A stretch of 64,000 bases of DNA from NCBI GenBank assembly GCA_021399445.1, contig JAJTUQ010000002.1, positions 1,240,001-1,304,000 on the forward strand, in the 5' to 3' direction. The translations under genes were made by a program, and so were the position numbers. This document shows positions 12,542 through 23,507 of the stretch, piece by piece. The notes beneath the pieces were generated by a model that made no database searches, was not told the DNA's origin, and saw only the letters and a list, made by a program, of their open reading frames with translations. Position 1 is the stretch's first letter. The number at the start of each line of letters is the position of its first letter. The DNA is from Xylogone sp. PMI_703 (Eukaryota > Ascomycota > Leotiomycetes).

Positions 12542-13830
12542 ATGCCTCCAAAACGCAAGAGTCCACTTCGTAGGTCAGTACGGCTAGCTGCGATGGCACC
12601 ACCAGGCAAAAACATGAGGTCTAAGTCTACTACTTCATACAGACGGGAATTATCCGAGATCTCTGGAGTGCCAGGCTCCTCAACAGTCCTCGAGAAGCCA
12701 GAGGACTGGCCAGCGGTTGCTAATTCAGCTAGAAAACGGATCAATGAGTACATACCCACATCGAGAGGTGCTTTGGAGGGTAAATTGAAAGACTGTCTGA
12801 TAGCATTCCTGGAACATCTTCCTGAGGGAGGAAGAGAGTCCCTAGCGGGAGATATCACAAAGTGTGATGATGGCGACGAACTGTATGATGTCTTTGCCAA
12901 TCTGTGCACTGGCTTGCTCTACCCAAGTAAATTTGAAATGGACGACTTTGAAGTGTCTTCGTTGACTTGTGTATAGTGAAAGCGAATAGCGGCGCCAGTA
13001 CAATCACCCCTTCACCAGATGACCCTGATGAAATTGTATTCGCTGCACTCACAGATTCCAACAGACATCAGTCCGAGTTTCAAAGAACTCTCCTCCGTGA
13101 TGGATATAGCTGTGTTGTTTCGAAGGAAATGGACTACTATCATTGGAAAGAGATTGGCGAACCAGATGGCATAGATTTTTGTTATGTCGAAGGCATCCAT
13201 ATCATACCATTTAGGTATGGCAGGTGGGATGATACTCAAGTATATCTCATGTCCTCTGGATGTTCATGAGACACTACTAACTTTAGACAGCGAGGTGTTG
13301 AAGAGGCGTGGGAGGCTTTATATAGATACTTTCCAGGTATTCGAAGTGCAGGCATGAATGCCAATCATATCAATGACCCTTCCAATGGGATGCTCCTAGC
13401 AGATTACCTACATAAGCAGTTTGGACTCTTCAATCTTGCTTTTGTTGCAACGGTATGTACCAGTAGTTGATTGGTGTATCATCAATTTCTAAGTCTGTGA
13501 AATCTTTAGGAAACTCCAGATACGTACAAAATCAAGACGTATAAAAGATGCCCATCACGCATCCAGGCTGCCCTGGCTCGTGATAATACAGTCATTCTAA
13601 AAAGAGCCTCGGATGCTAAAGATATCGAGCTACCTAACCCTGTCTATCTAGATTGTCACCACCGGACTGCGGAAGTTCTACATTCGTCCGGAATGGGTGA
13701 TATAATAGAAAAGAAACTGCGGGACTGGGAAGATCTGAAGAGTATGGGACATGGTTGCATGAGCGAAGATGGATCTACTGACATTTCGCACTACCTTAAC
13801 GTCGCGTTATGGCAGAGTGTTGTAGGATGA
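12542..13830 (+). CDS. HNH-nuclease-like protein, four exons
   Basis: I reconstruct exons 12542-12926, 12977-13239, 13291-13452 and 13510-13830, all frame-consistent, for 376 residues. The introns are 50, 51 and 57 nt with usual GT-AG ends. The N-terminus is basic (MPPKRKSPLRRSVRLAA). A candidate HNH core follows: a Cys near 174 (YSCVVSKEM), HIIPFRYG near 203, a Trp, then NHINDPSNGMLL and LHKQFG near 240-260. This is the layout of the fungal HNH_2-type nuclease family, where Cys/His/Asn bind metal. The gene has no relation to its neighbours. An alternative 3' end is possible: skipping from 13741 to 13860 adds an exon ending QNQFIEEWRVLG... within a dispersed repeat. The biological role is unknown; it may be a mobile or DNA-defence remnant. 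Confidence 0.65.
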
Positions 13831-13845
13831 TAATCTGTGTACTGC

Positions 13846-13972
13846 TCTTGATCGGAAGTCCAAAACCAGTTCATAGAGGAGTGGCGCGTATTAGGGTTCA
13901 ACTCCCAGAGTTTCTCGCTCCCGGTGGCAGAGCACCTCCTCTATTCAATAAACTAAACAAGTACATGCGAGA
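13846..13972 (+). repeat. Dispersed repeat, copy 1
   Basis: This is about 127 bases beginning TCTTGATCGGAAG and ending near ACATGCGAGATG. It is clearly similar to 58173-58312 on the same strand. Differences are mostly C/T and G/A transitions, plus one-, six- and five-base indels. It lies immediately after the HNH gene stop and may be an exon of it. Confidence 0.8.
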
Positions 13973-16900
13973 TGATCTATATACTGCGATGATGTAGTCA
14001 TCTACCGTCTAGTTTCCCATTACTTTTTCTTTCTGCCCGTTAGAGCTACCGATAACCATTTACTATAAACTCCCACTGGTTCCTAAATGAGTGTGCTACA
14101 TTACCCTGTATTCGTAGATTTGAATTTTGAGTGACTCATCTGAATAGTGCCATTCAGACAGCTCAATATATACACCTACAAGTTAGGTAAACTTGATAAC
14201 ACTACCCTTCACCCAATTATCACGGCCGAAGATCCAACACTCGTAATAATCAAGTAGCAAGCAATTCGGATTATTAACGGCCCTTAGATACCTCGAACAA
14301 AGCACTTGATTGAGGTATACCATATATAACTTCACGAATTCGGATCTTCTCAATCTTGTGTTCATAGAAATTTACTTCTGGCTGTTTGTAACTGACAGCT
14401 ACTGTTCCCAATTGGCATCTCGCCTGAAAAAAAGGCTCCAGACCACGTATAAAGGAAAGCAAGGGATCTTTTTTTCTGGACTTATATAAGTAATTGAAGA
14501 GCCCAATTGATTTAACCATTTGGTCACTTTTCACGGATTCGATTCAGCAAATATACTGTAGGTCAGTAACTCTCTGATTGGTCGTTTTCTCATGCTTTAG
14601 GCAATCAACCTCTCTTCTCTTCAGCCACGAAAGGTATTTATGCAGGACTGCATAAACCCCCTACAATTGACTGCATCGGCACAGGAACGAGAAAACATAC
14701 GGTAGAAGATTCCTAATACAGATACTTAAGCTTGATAAAAATGAGTTAGAGCCACAGCACCCCGTACAAATCCGTGAATTTTTTTATTTCCCGCTTACGG
14801 TTAATGAGTTTCAGGGGCCTGGAAGGAAAGTGGGGTCCTTCATATTCGTACCTCACGGACTAAGCCTAAATTCCACACGGATTTGCGCCCAAAATAGAGT
14901 AGAAAGAGGTGAATACGAGAAATAAGGGGGAAGGCTTTACTTTTATAATCCTTTTGGAGTCTGTGGCAGTGCCGCTCTGTTTGACTGGGCAAGGGACGAC
15001 GCCATGCCCGGAATTAGACTTTCCCTTCTTTCGTCGTAGTTTAGGGGTCTTACGCTGCTTTTTACGGAGGACTCCCCTACTGTAGCGCAACTGTGGATGC
15101 TCTGGGAGAAGATACCGGGTCTTTCTCTTCCATGCAGCGGCTCCCTAGGCAGATCTTTTCGGTTATGTTTGGTGGCTTCTGATAATTACTGCACGGAGAT
15201 ACAGTTAGTGAGGCGGGCTCGGCGGGATGGAAGACGGAAAAGATGGAGAAGAATAATAATGGAAATGGAGATGGAGAGAGATAAACAGGTTGGATTAGAT
15301 GTGGATCGAGGCTAGCTTTGAGGTCAACGACGATGATAATTTCATTGTGTGGTGGTAGTGGCTGGATCCAATCAACGATCGCTATTACGGCAGTTGGATT
15401 GCGTTTCTTTCCGGGGAAGATCTGGATTGGAAGAAGAATAGGAGCTCCCTAACGCATGGTGATGGTGGTGGTGATGATGATGATGAGGTGCAGGAGCTGT
15501 TTACGTACGGGAAAAAGTAGTGGCGAGCTCGTGCCTGAATGTTGTTCCTGACTAGCGCAGGATGGTCGTGGCTCCCCTTTAACCTTACGGCGCCTCCCAG
15601 GCGAAGAGCCACCAGAACCACAGAGACAGCCCGCGGGATCGCCGGGGCCACAGCAGCAGTTCCTCCCAAACACACGCCATCTTCGGGCTCTTCTCGAACA
15701 GCCGTGACCGCTATGATGGACGGAATACCGTGTACCACTGTGCTATGGTATGGGTGCGACGCTGGCTACTCTGCTAGTCAAGAAGAAGAGATGTGCAGTG
15801 TTCTGGATGTGTCAATCTCCTCGCCCTCAGAAAGCTCCCAGTTCCCAATGCAGCGCAGCGCAGCGATCTCCGTGTGACGGTGACAGTGACAAGTGACAAC
15901 CACGACATGTTCGCCCACGGTACCAATCAAGGGACCGGCGCAGGAGTCAGGCTCATCAGGGCACGCACACCGAGGGCAAATTGAAATTACCTACTCGCTT
16001 TGGCAAACTCCCCTTATTCTCGGCGAATCAATACGAAGAGCGATGATCCAGCTTGGATGTGGTAATCTATGCGCACAAAGGGCGGTGGCAAAAAATAAAT
16101 AGAGGAAACCATCACAGAGCTTCCTTCGAAGTACCCTAGAGGTACTATGCTGTACTGTATCACAGTATGGCGCTGTTGTCTGGTCGTTGGCTGTAATACC
16201 AGTACTGAGTAATGCAGTATGGGACGCGCTGCGTTGGCACTCAGCTCAGAGGACCTGGGTGAAGCGTACGGTAGGATCGCTCCTGCGGTATCTCAACCTA
16301 CCAGTACGATACAGTCCTATTCTCTGTAGTAGTTGTCCTGAGGAAGTGCTGTGTATTGTACAATAGTACTTGCACTGTACTGTACTGTACTGTAATTGTG
16401 TAAATAAGGGATAAACAGGAAGGAAGCAGCCCCAGAACGCGCGCCTGCCCCGTTTGTACCGTTTGTTGCTGGAGTTTCTCTATTTGGCGGCTCCCCGCAA
16501 ATTACGCCTGACTCTAAAATCCCCGATTGGCTGGAGGTGTCTCTTGTGCCTGGCAGTAGCGGCGACCGCGTTCAGTCGGATCGCCAGCGCCCATCTGCAA
16601 TCTCTCATCTACCAGTCAATCCCCCATTCCACAGCAATGCAACCACCACGGTCGATGAGATTTGTCCCTGAGGGCTGAGAAAGGGTCTGGCTAGACCAGC
16701 GACCGACCTATTCCAATGGCTCCATTGCTCCATTCCTCAAGCGGTCAGCAAAGAAAGACACATCGCCAAGGGAAAGCCCAGAGCGCCATGACCGGGAGGG
16801 AAGCACGCCGTGGGCCAGTCGCGGGAGGTGTCTGCAGGAACTGTAATCAAAAAAGGCCCGGCGGCGCTGCAACGCTGCTTCTGGCGCTGCTTCCTCTCGT

Positions 16901-17522
16901 TCCAAGCAGGCAAGCCCAGGGCCCCGGGCGCAAAAACCCCTATGGTTGATGGTTGATGCTACGGTACCACAGTGAACCTTCAGGCCCATGAAGCAGTGGC
17001 CGCTGTGGAGAGTCGTTGCACTCTGCGCCCAAGACCATCGACTAATTAACTAATTACAGTATGTGCGGTACTGTGGTACTGTAAGGAAAGGAGGCAAGTC
17101 CAGAGTTTCCCCCCAGTAATGTGATGGGCCCCCAATAATGACACCCGCACTAGGTCCCAGTACCTCCCTGCTCCGCCAGCACACGCCCACCGCTCTCTGC
17201 CTTCAACCCGGCCTTTCCCCAATCCGGACGCCCAGCTGCCAGGCTCATCTCCCTTCCTAGGCGCTCCCCCCTGCTGGGTGCGCGCCTTTTCTTCCCTCCT
17301 TCGCCCGCTCTTTCCTTCTTTTCTTCCTCCTCCTCCTACTACTTCAGCTGCTGTTGATGTGGTGAAAAGCTTCGTCTTTCGTCTTTCATCTTCAATTCGC
17401 ACTTCCAAACTACCGCTTCACTCTTTTAGCGGGCATTCGTTATTCACGATCATAATATAATCACAGCTTAATCAGAAACACTCCCGACCGACCTCGATTT
17501 TCATAGTCTGGCAATTTTCATC
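13973..17522. other. Long intergenic region upstream of btgE-like gene
   Basis: No gene is supported here. It includes an AT-rich part (13980-14900), a GAT/GGT trinucleotide run around 15461-15488, a GTAC cluster at 16128-16395, further GTAC motifs near 17068-17080, and a CT-rich leader (17280-17340) before the next start codon. A minus-strand frame at 14274-14534 and several frames near 15400-15900 were considered and left out. Confidence 0.5.
16128..16395. repeat. GTAC-rich motif cluster
   Basis: About 11 GTAC tetramers fall in 270 bases, ending in a (GTACT)n run at 16376-16393. The style matches the clusters around 5.1-7.1 kb. It lies about 1.1-1.4 kb upstream of the btgE-like start codon. 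Confidence 0.6.
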
Positions 17523-19349
17523 ATGAAGGGTTCCATCTTTGCTGTCGCCGCCGCGGCGATTGCTGGAGGCGTCAACGGCCATGCTCACCGTCGCCATGCC
17601 CATGAGGCTTTCCACCTCGAGCGTGGTCTCTATGCCACTGCTCCTGCCCCCGTCGGCACCGCCATCAGCACCGGAGTGAGCGGTGGTAATGGAGACGGCA
17701 CCTGTGGCTGCACTACTGTCTACTATACCAGCACTGGTGAACCAACTCGTATGTGTTTTCACTTTTATTTGGATCCGGGTTGAATGGAGCGGAAGAGCCA
17801 GCATATTCTCATACGATAATGATAAGAGAATAGTCTTGCTAACAAAGTTTTCATAGTCGTCCACCCAACTACCGTCCCCAGCTCCTCCAGCTCTGTTGCA
17901 CCTCCACCAGCACCAACCACCAGCTCCGAGGCCGCCCCAGTGCCAACCTCTACCAGCCCAGTTATCCCACCAGTGATTGTTCCATCGATCACCACATGCT
18001 CCACCACCGGTGTGTACACATTCCCGGCCACAACCGTGACTTTGACCGAGACCACAACCGTTTGCGGAGCTGCCACAACCAAGGTGCCATCCGGAACTCA
18101 CACGGTTGGAGGTGTGACCACTGTTGTTGAGACCGCAACCACCGTGGTCTGCCCCTACGCCACTGTTACTACATCCGAGGGCGTTGTTACCAGCACTATC
18201 TTGACCACGACTTATGTCTGCCCAGCTGCTGGTACCTACACCATTGGTCCTATTACCACCACCGTCTCTGAGTCCACTGTCCTGGTCTATCCAACCCCAG
18301 CCTCCTACGAGCCTGGTGTGTACACTCAACCTGAGCTCACCACTACCATCACCGAGTCCAACTTTGTCTATGTCTGCCCCTTCACTTCCTCCGGTGCTGA
18401 GGCTCTCCCAACCACCACCAGTGCCGCTCCTCCACCACCGCCACCAACCACTACCTCGGTTGCACCAGCTCCAGTCAAGTCTTCTGCATCTTCCGCTCCT
18501 GCTCCAGTCAGCACCAGCTCAAGCTCCGGCTCTAGCTCCGGCTCTGGACCCAAGTTCGGTGGCAGCCAATCTGGCAAGCAATGGGCTATTACTTTCACGC
18601 CATACAACAACGACGGCACCTGCATGTCTGCTGACCAAGTCGAGCAGGACATTGCCGATATCGCTTCCAAGGGCTTCACTACAGTTCGTGTCTACAGCAC
18701 TGACTGCAGCACCCTTCAGAATGTTGGTTCTTCTTGCAAGAAGCACGGATTGACTATGATTATTGGTATCTTCATCCAGACCACCATCCAGGATGCCCAA
18801 GAGCAAGTCCAGCAGATCGTTGAGTGGAGTCTCTGGGAGATTGTTGAACTTATTGTTATTGGTAACGAGTCCATCTTCAACGGCAAGTGCACTGCTGGTG
18901 AGCTCGCCTCCTTCATCTCTTCCTGCTCTGCCACCTTCAAGTCTGCTGGTTACAGTGGCCAAATCACCACCACTGAGCCTCTTAACATCTGGCAAGAGAG
19001 CTTTGGTGAGCTTTGTGGTGTTGTTGATGTTGTTGGCTCCAACGTCTACGCATTCTTCAACCCCACTGTCCTCCCAGCGGCTGCTGGTACCTTCATTGCC
19101 GCCGAGATGGCTCTCTTGGATGCCCTCTGCCCAGGCAAGACCTCTGTCAACCTTGAGTGCGGTTGGCCACACGGTGGTAACTGCATCGGTGATGCCTGCC
19201 CTGGTAAATCCGAACAACAAACTGCTATCCAGTCTATTCTTGCTGCAGTTGGTGAGAAGACCGTCCTCTTCTCCTACACTGACGATCTCTGGAAGGCGCC
19301 GGGCCAATACGGTGTTGAGCAGTCCTGGGGTCTTGGCGACCTTTTCTAA
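17523..19349 (+). CDS. GH17 cell-wall beta-glucosidase, btgE-like
   Basis: Exons 17523-17748 and 17857-19349 are joined across a 108 nt intron with a GCTAAC branch, giving 572 residues. It begins with a signal peptide (MKGSIFAVAAAAIAGGVNG) and the HRRHAHEAFH stretch typical of Aspergillus BtgE-type proteins. A long Thr/Ser/Pro/Val-rich region (~80-290) with repeated TTTVC-type units suggests heavy O-glycosylation and wall attachment. The C-terminal ~285 residues are a GH17 domain. Its proton-donor Glu is in VIGNESIFNGK (near 413) and its nucleophile Glu in NLECGWPHGG (near 509). It should act on beta-1,3-glucan in the wall. No GPI signal is visible at the end (WGLGDLF). It is the third wall-related gene in the first 20 kb. 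Confidence 0.92.
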
Positions 19350-21202
19350 GCTGCTGGTTTCCCTCTCGGGCCACTATTAGGATCTAGCTTTGGTTAAAGT
19401 GTTTTTGGTTCTACTCGTGAAAGATATGTGGTCAGTTCAAATATAATCTCGTCAAGATAAGATGGGTGTGTGTATATGTCCGACATGTGCATGTGTGTAT
19501 TGGTGCGTATGCATTTGCTTTTCTGTCATGCATCTGATGACAAAAATTTAAGGTGTTTTAATCTTTGAGGAAGGGAAAGCCAGCGCGGGAGCTTCATGAT
19601 TCGGATTGTCTTGTCTTTGTATTTACCCATACTCGCCTCGTAACTTCTAGTGTTTATTGATTGTGATTGATCGTCGAAGCCAGACTCTCACGTTTCTTTT
19701 GTGTGACTTGTATTACCATGATTTGAGTACATTTAGATGCCTACGATCCCTTTCAGTGAAATTCCCATACTTAAAGGGTTCATAGTCTTTGTGAGGATGA
19801 TGTCGTCTTAACATACCTGGTGCTGATAAATGAGGGCTCGAGCGGTTGTGAGAACTTGAAGTTTGCGGAAGGATTATCTCAAAAATTCGCGATGTGTTCT
19901 TGATAGTTTTAGGTCTTCGAATTTGATTTGATTTGATTTGATTTGAATTTATTTTGATTTGATTTGTTCTGTTTGAGTTTTGCTCTGTGCTGATTAGTTT
20001 GATTACAATAAGCCTATTTTCTATCGTTTCTCGCTGTGGATTGTATACTATTTAGCTATTAAGTGAGACACGCTTGGTTGGATGATCCGAAGATATAAGA
20101 ATCGGGGATATGAGAAATATTAGACGCAGTTGATAATGCTGGCCTTTACTTTTTGCCTGACATTTCTTGGGTATATCAGAGGCTGGGAAATCGAATTCAT
20201 TATTTAAGATCTAAACAATTCTTCATACTTTTTGGGGGCGTCTCCCTATGGTCTATTTCTTATTCCCACTAGTTAAATCGAGAGGATATGCTGCCGAGCT
20301 ATAACCTCGACCCTCTAATAAGTAAACATACATACATGACATTTTGCTAGAAAGAGTGATAATGTCATATGTGCACTTCTCATTTCATTCATACATCTCG
20401 GCTGAGATTCTCCGGAATATGATTAAAATAAAGATCATATCACATGGCACTATAAATAAAATTGTAGAAGATGAGGTATATATCAAATTGATGACCTGCC
20501 AAGCAGTATTCAAAGGTGTTAGGTCAAGCTATGGCACCTGGGCCTTGGAAACAGAGGGGAGAAAAACGGTGCGTTCATGTGAAGTGCTAGAATCATGAAA
20601 GTCGTGGGTATGAAATGACGTGAAAAAGAAAATGTGTTCTCCAATCCCCATATGAACGCTTCCAAAGACTATGGAAGCATTCCTCCTTGACTCCGGCGCT
20701 AAATGTGGAAAGAAGAGCTTGAAAAAAGAAACTAAAAGATGAGCGACGCCCGCTGGTCCGTTGTATCCATCCCCCGATAATGGATAGTAGGAAATATGCC
20801 AATCAGCCCCAACTGAACCTGTACCCAATGACCATGATACCCTATGCTCCCCGTGCAAATGAATTCATGTACCTGTTGCCCTCAGTTCCTCCCAAACAAT
20901 GATGACATGGAATGCACATGAGTATGCCTATCTGGGGCTAAGCCGTACTTTTCATGAGGTCCATATGCTCTGCGGTAATGAAAGAGTATAAAATGAAGGC
21001 GGCATAAGCTGCCTCTTATGATGATAATTTATAGACGAAAGAAAGTAGAATGAAAAGATATAGTCAATATCCTAGCGAAGGGATCTCAATTCCGAAACTT
21101 AGAGAGCATATCTCAATGCAGGTTGCGTTTATCGTGTTCCCTGGAGATGATTGGCAACCTCGAAGTATGAAACTTTGTTAGGAATATGACAACATATGCT
21201 AC
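19350..21202. other. Intergenic region with pentanucleotide repeat
   Basis: No gene is supported. It contains the (GATTT)n tract at 19921-19966 and AT-rich sequence. The small frames at 20344-20858 lack any motif. Confidence 0.5.
19921..19966 (+). repeat. (GATTT)n microsatellite, slightly interrupted
   Basis: About eight near-perfect copies of the five-base unit ATTTG are interrupted once by AATTTATTT. They lie about 570 bases after the btgE-like stop codon. Confidence 0.9.
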
Positions 21203-23507
21203 TTAGAACTCTCCAAGAGATCCAAGGTAGGCTGCTTTCCTCTCACGATAACGAGCGGTTCTTGTTACCCTTGGATGTGTTGTAATCTCGTTCACATCAG
21301 CCATCCAGTCGTACCCCGCATGGGATCTTCCACAGCCACGGTATGCTCGGCCACGGCGACGATCCTCTCTGTCAGTTGCATATAGTGCTTCACTGGCGTG
21401 TCCACATCTTTCGAACATCACTAGTCCGCCTCTCATACTATCGCAGTTTGCGACGATGAGGTCCTGCCCGTTATTTGCAAAGTCAAAACCACCAATCTCC
21501 CCGAAAAAGTCAAGGGTCTGCTTTGTGCTGAAAGTCTCTGCATCAATTATACTTAGGGTATCAGCCGGTTCGGCCGCGACAAGAACTCTTTTTCCGGATC
21601 CAAGAGGAGAGAACTTGAGTTTTCTTACACCCGCCATATCTGCCTGGATAGTAGCAACAGGGTATGGAGCGCCACTCGTCGTGGTCCACTTGCGGGCATC
21701 CCATATCTTCACAAGCATGTCTTGATTTCCAGTAGCCACTGTCACGCCATCCGAGGCCCAATCGCAGGCAAAGCCATAGTCACGATGCCCTTCAAGCTCT
21801 TGCAAGATTTCACCAGTCTCTGCATTGCAGATCAGAACTTTTCGATTGTCACCGACCAATACTCGAAGTCTATGATCAGGCGAGCCTGCTGTGCAGTTGA
21901 TGGCATGATCGTATTTGTGATGGGCAATGAATTTATTTGTGCCGATATCGAGGATACGTACACCATTATCGTTCGAAGCAAAGGCTGCCCTGGGCAAGGA
22001 GGAGCCCCGAGAGAGGTTGACCTCGATATGGTTGGTTATTCCGTTGATGTGATCGGTAATGAGCCCCTCGACGTGCTTGGTTGACTTAGAGCCTCGTAAG
22101 TTTAGCATGGCATACTCTCCGGCAAAACCACCGGCAACTAGAATATCATGGGCTACTGTTAAAGTCGATACTTGGATGCCATTACCATAGAGGCTTGCGC
22201 CTTGGACATCGGGATCGGTCAGATCCATAATTGTACCGTAATTTCTAGGTTCCAGGTCGTTGGTGGTGGAATAATCTGGAGAAGTTTCCTCCGTTAAGGT
22301 GTCAACTCGTAAAATTTCGGATCTGCCAGCGTAGAATACTTGGTTTCGTGATGAACAGGCCAAAAGGTTCCGTAACTGGAAATGAGACAAGTTCACATTA
22401 TGAGTGCTATCCAACCGCCTGAACCGGAAGAAATTCTCGTGGTCAGACAATATTGTTCTCTCTTCCCGAGCCTACACAAGAGGAGGTTAGAATTATCCAC
22501 CGGCGAAAGTTCATATTCCACATCACTTACATGCAATCGTGGATGGATCTGCAGGTTGGTATAATTTTTGTACGTTTCCCGTCGCATATGCCTGGCCTCT
22601 GCTCTCGTCACTCCGATCTTTTCCCAGTCGAGCCCCTGGATATCATATCTCTCGCCGTTAAGCTCATCCCGTCGTACCGACGATGGTCTAGCACTTCGTT
22701 GGTGATCAACAACGGATAATTTTGGAACCCTACAACCCCTCCTTGATCGCTCCTCGGAGGTTACGGACATACCCCACGAATAGAGGAAGTCGAGTAAGCC
22801 AAGATTGAACTGGTCGTCTAGAGTTACTTGATTAATGCTGGTCAATCACTGCCATCAATTTCTATGCAAGTATGCCATAAAAATAAGAAAGCGGGAAGTT
22901 CCAAAAAAAGGAAGAATCGGCCAGGGAATTAGTTATCCCGGGCCATCTGAGTTAATGGGAAAAAAGCGACAGAACAGAAATATATGAAAGTGGGTATCTT
23001 ACTGTTTCCTAGAAACGTGGTATGCTGCTCGTCTATCTGCTGCGTACTATCCTCATGCTCCTGACCATACTGCAGCTGTTGCGACACTTCCGACATAGCT
23101 GAAGTGCTCTGGGCGGGAACAGACGGCGCATCAAATTCCATGTGGCCCATATTGTCAGAATAAAATGGGTCTGGCTCTGGGTCAGAGATATTGTCGCCAG
23201 GATTGTAGAAAAAAGAAGGGTTCTGCAAAGGATGTTGGGCAGAGTTGGAGTGATAGCTGGTCCCATGAAGCAGTTCCAGAAGATTTTGAGGTCCCATGAT
23301 TTCAGCATCGATCAAATCCAACTCTTCATCCAGTGCCTGTGCGTGAGATAATGCGAACGTCAACTGCGCTCCACCGTCGGACATATCTTCGTCTTCATCT
23401 TCGATACTCTGACCATAATCTAGTCTGTCGGCGTCAGATCTGTCATCGAGTTCTGCAGTCGAGAGAGATGGCTCATGAGGAAGTGACATGGAAGGAGACT
23501 GAGGCAT
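21203..23507 (-). CDS. WD40-repeat protein, SPAC2A9.03-like
   Basis: Three exons, 23507-23003, 22826-22531 and 22471-21203, give 689 residues. The second intron (59 nt, GTAAGT...TGTAG) is firm. The first intron's acceptor could be nine bases later (exon from 22817). The N-terminal ~170 residues are acidic (EDEDEDMSDGG). A conserved linker follows (GLDWEKIGVTRAEARHMRR), leading to HARERRTIL-like sequence made across the junction (LHAREERTIL). The rest forms WD40 blades, for example TVATGNQDMLVKIWDARKW near 500. The pattern matches, from memory, the uncharacterised S. pombe WD protein C2A9.03 and its plant relatives. No molecular function is assigned beyond a protein scaffold. Confidence 0.82.

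Noticed and set aside
13890..13905. tRNA B-box-like GGTTCAACTCC in the dispersed repeat
   Set aside because: No A box or cloverleaf could be formed, and copy 2 lacks the match. A tRNA-derived element is not supported.
14274..14534. 86-codon minus-strand frame
   Set aside because: It lies in AT-rich spacer and no supporting splice sites or motifs were found.
17472..18329. 285-codon minus-strand frame, Gly-rich
   Set aside because: It is the antisense shadow of the Thr/Ser-rich coding region of the btgE-like gene.
18519..19307. 262-codon minus-strand frame
   Set aside because: It is antisense to the GH17 domain, whose catalytic motifs are clear on the plus strand.
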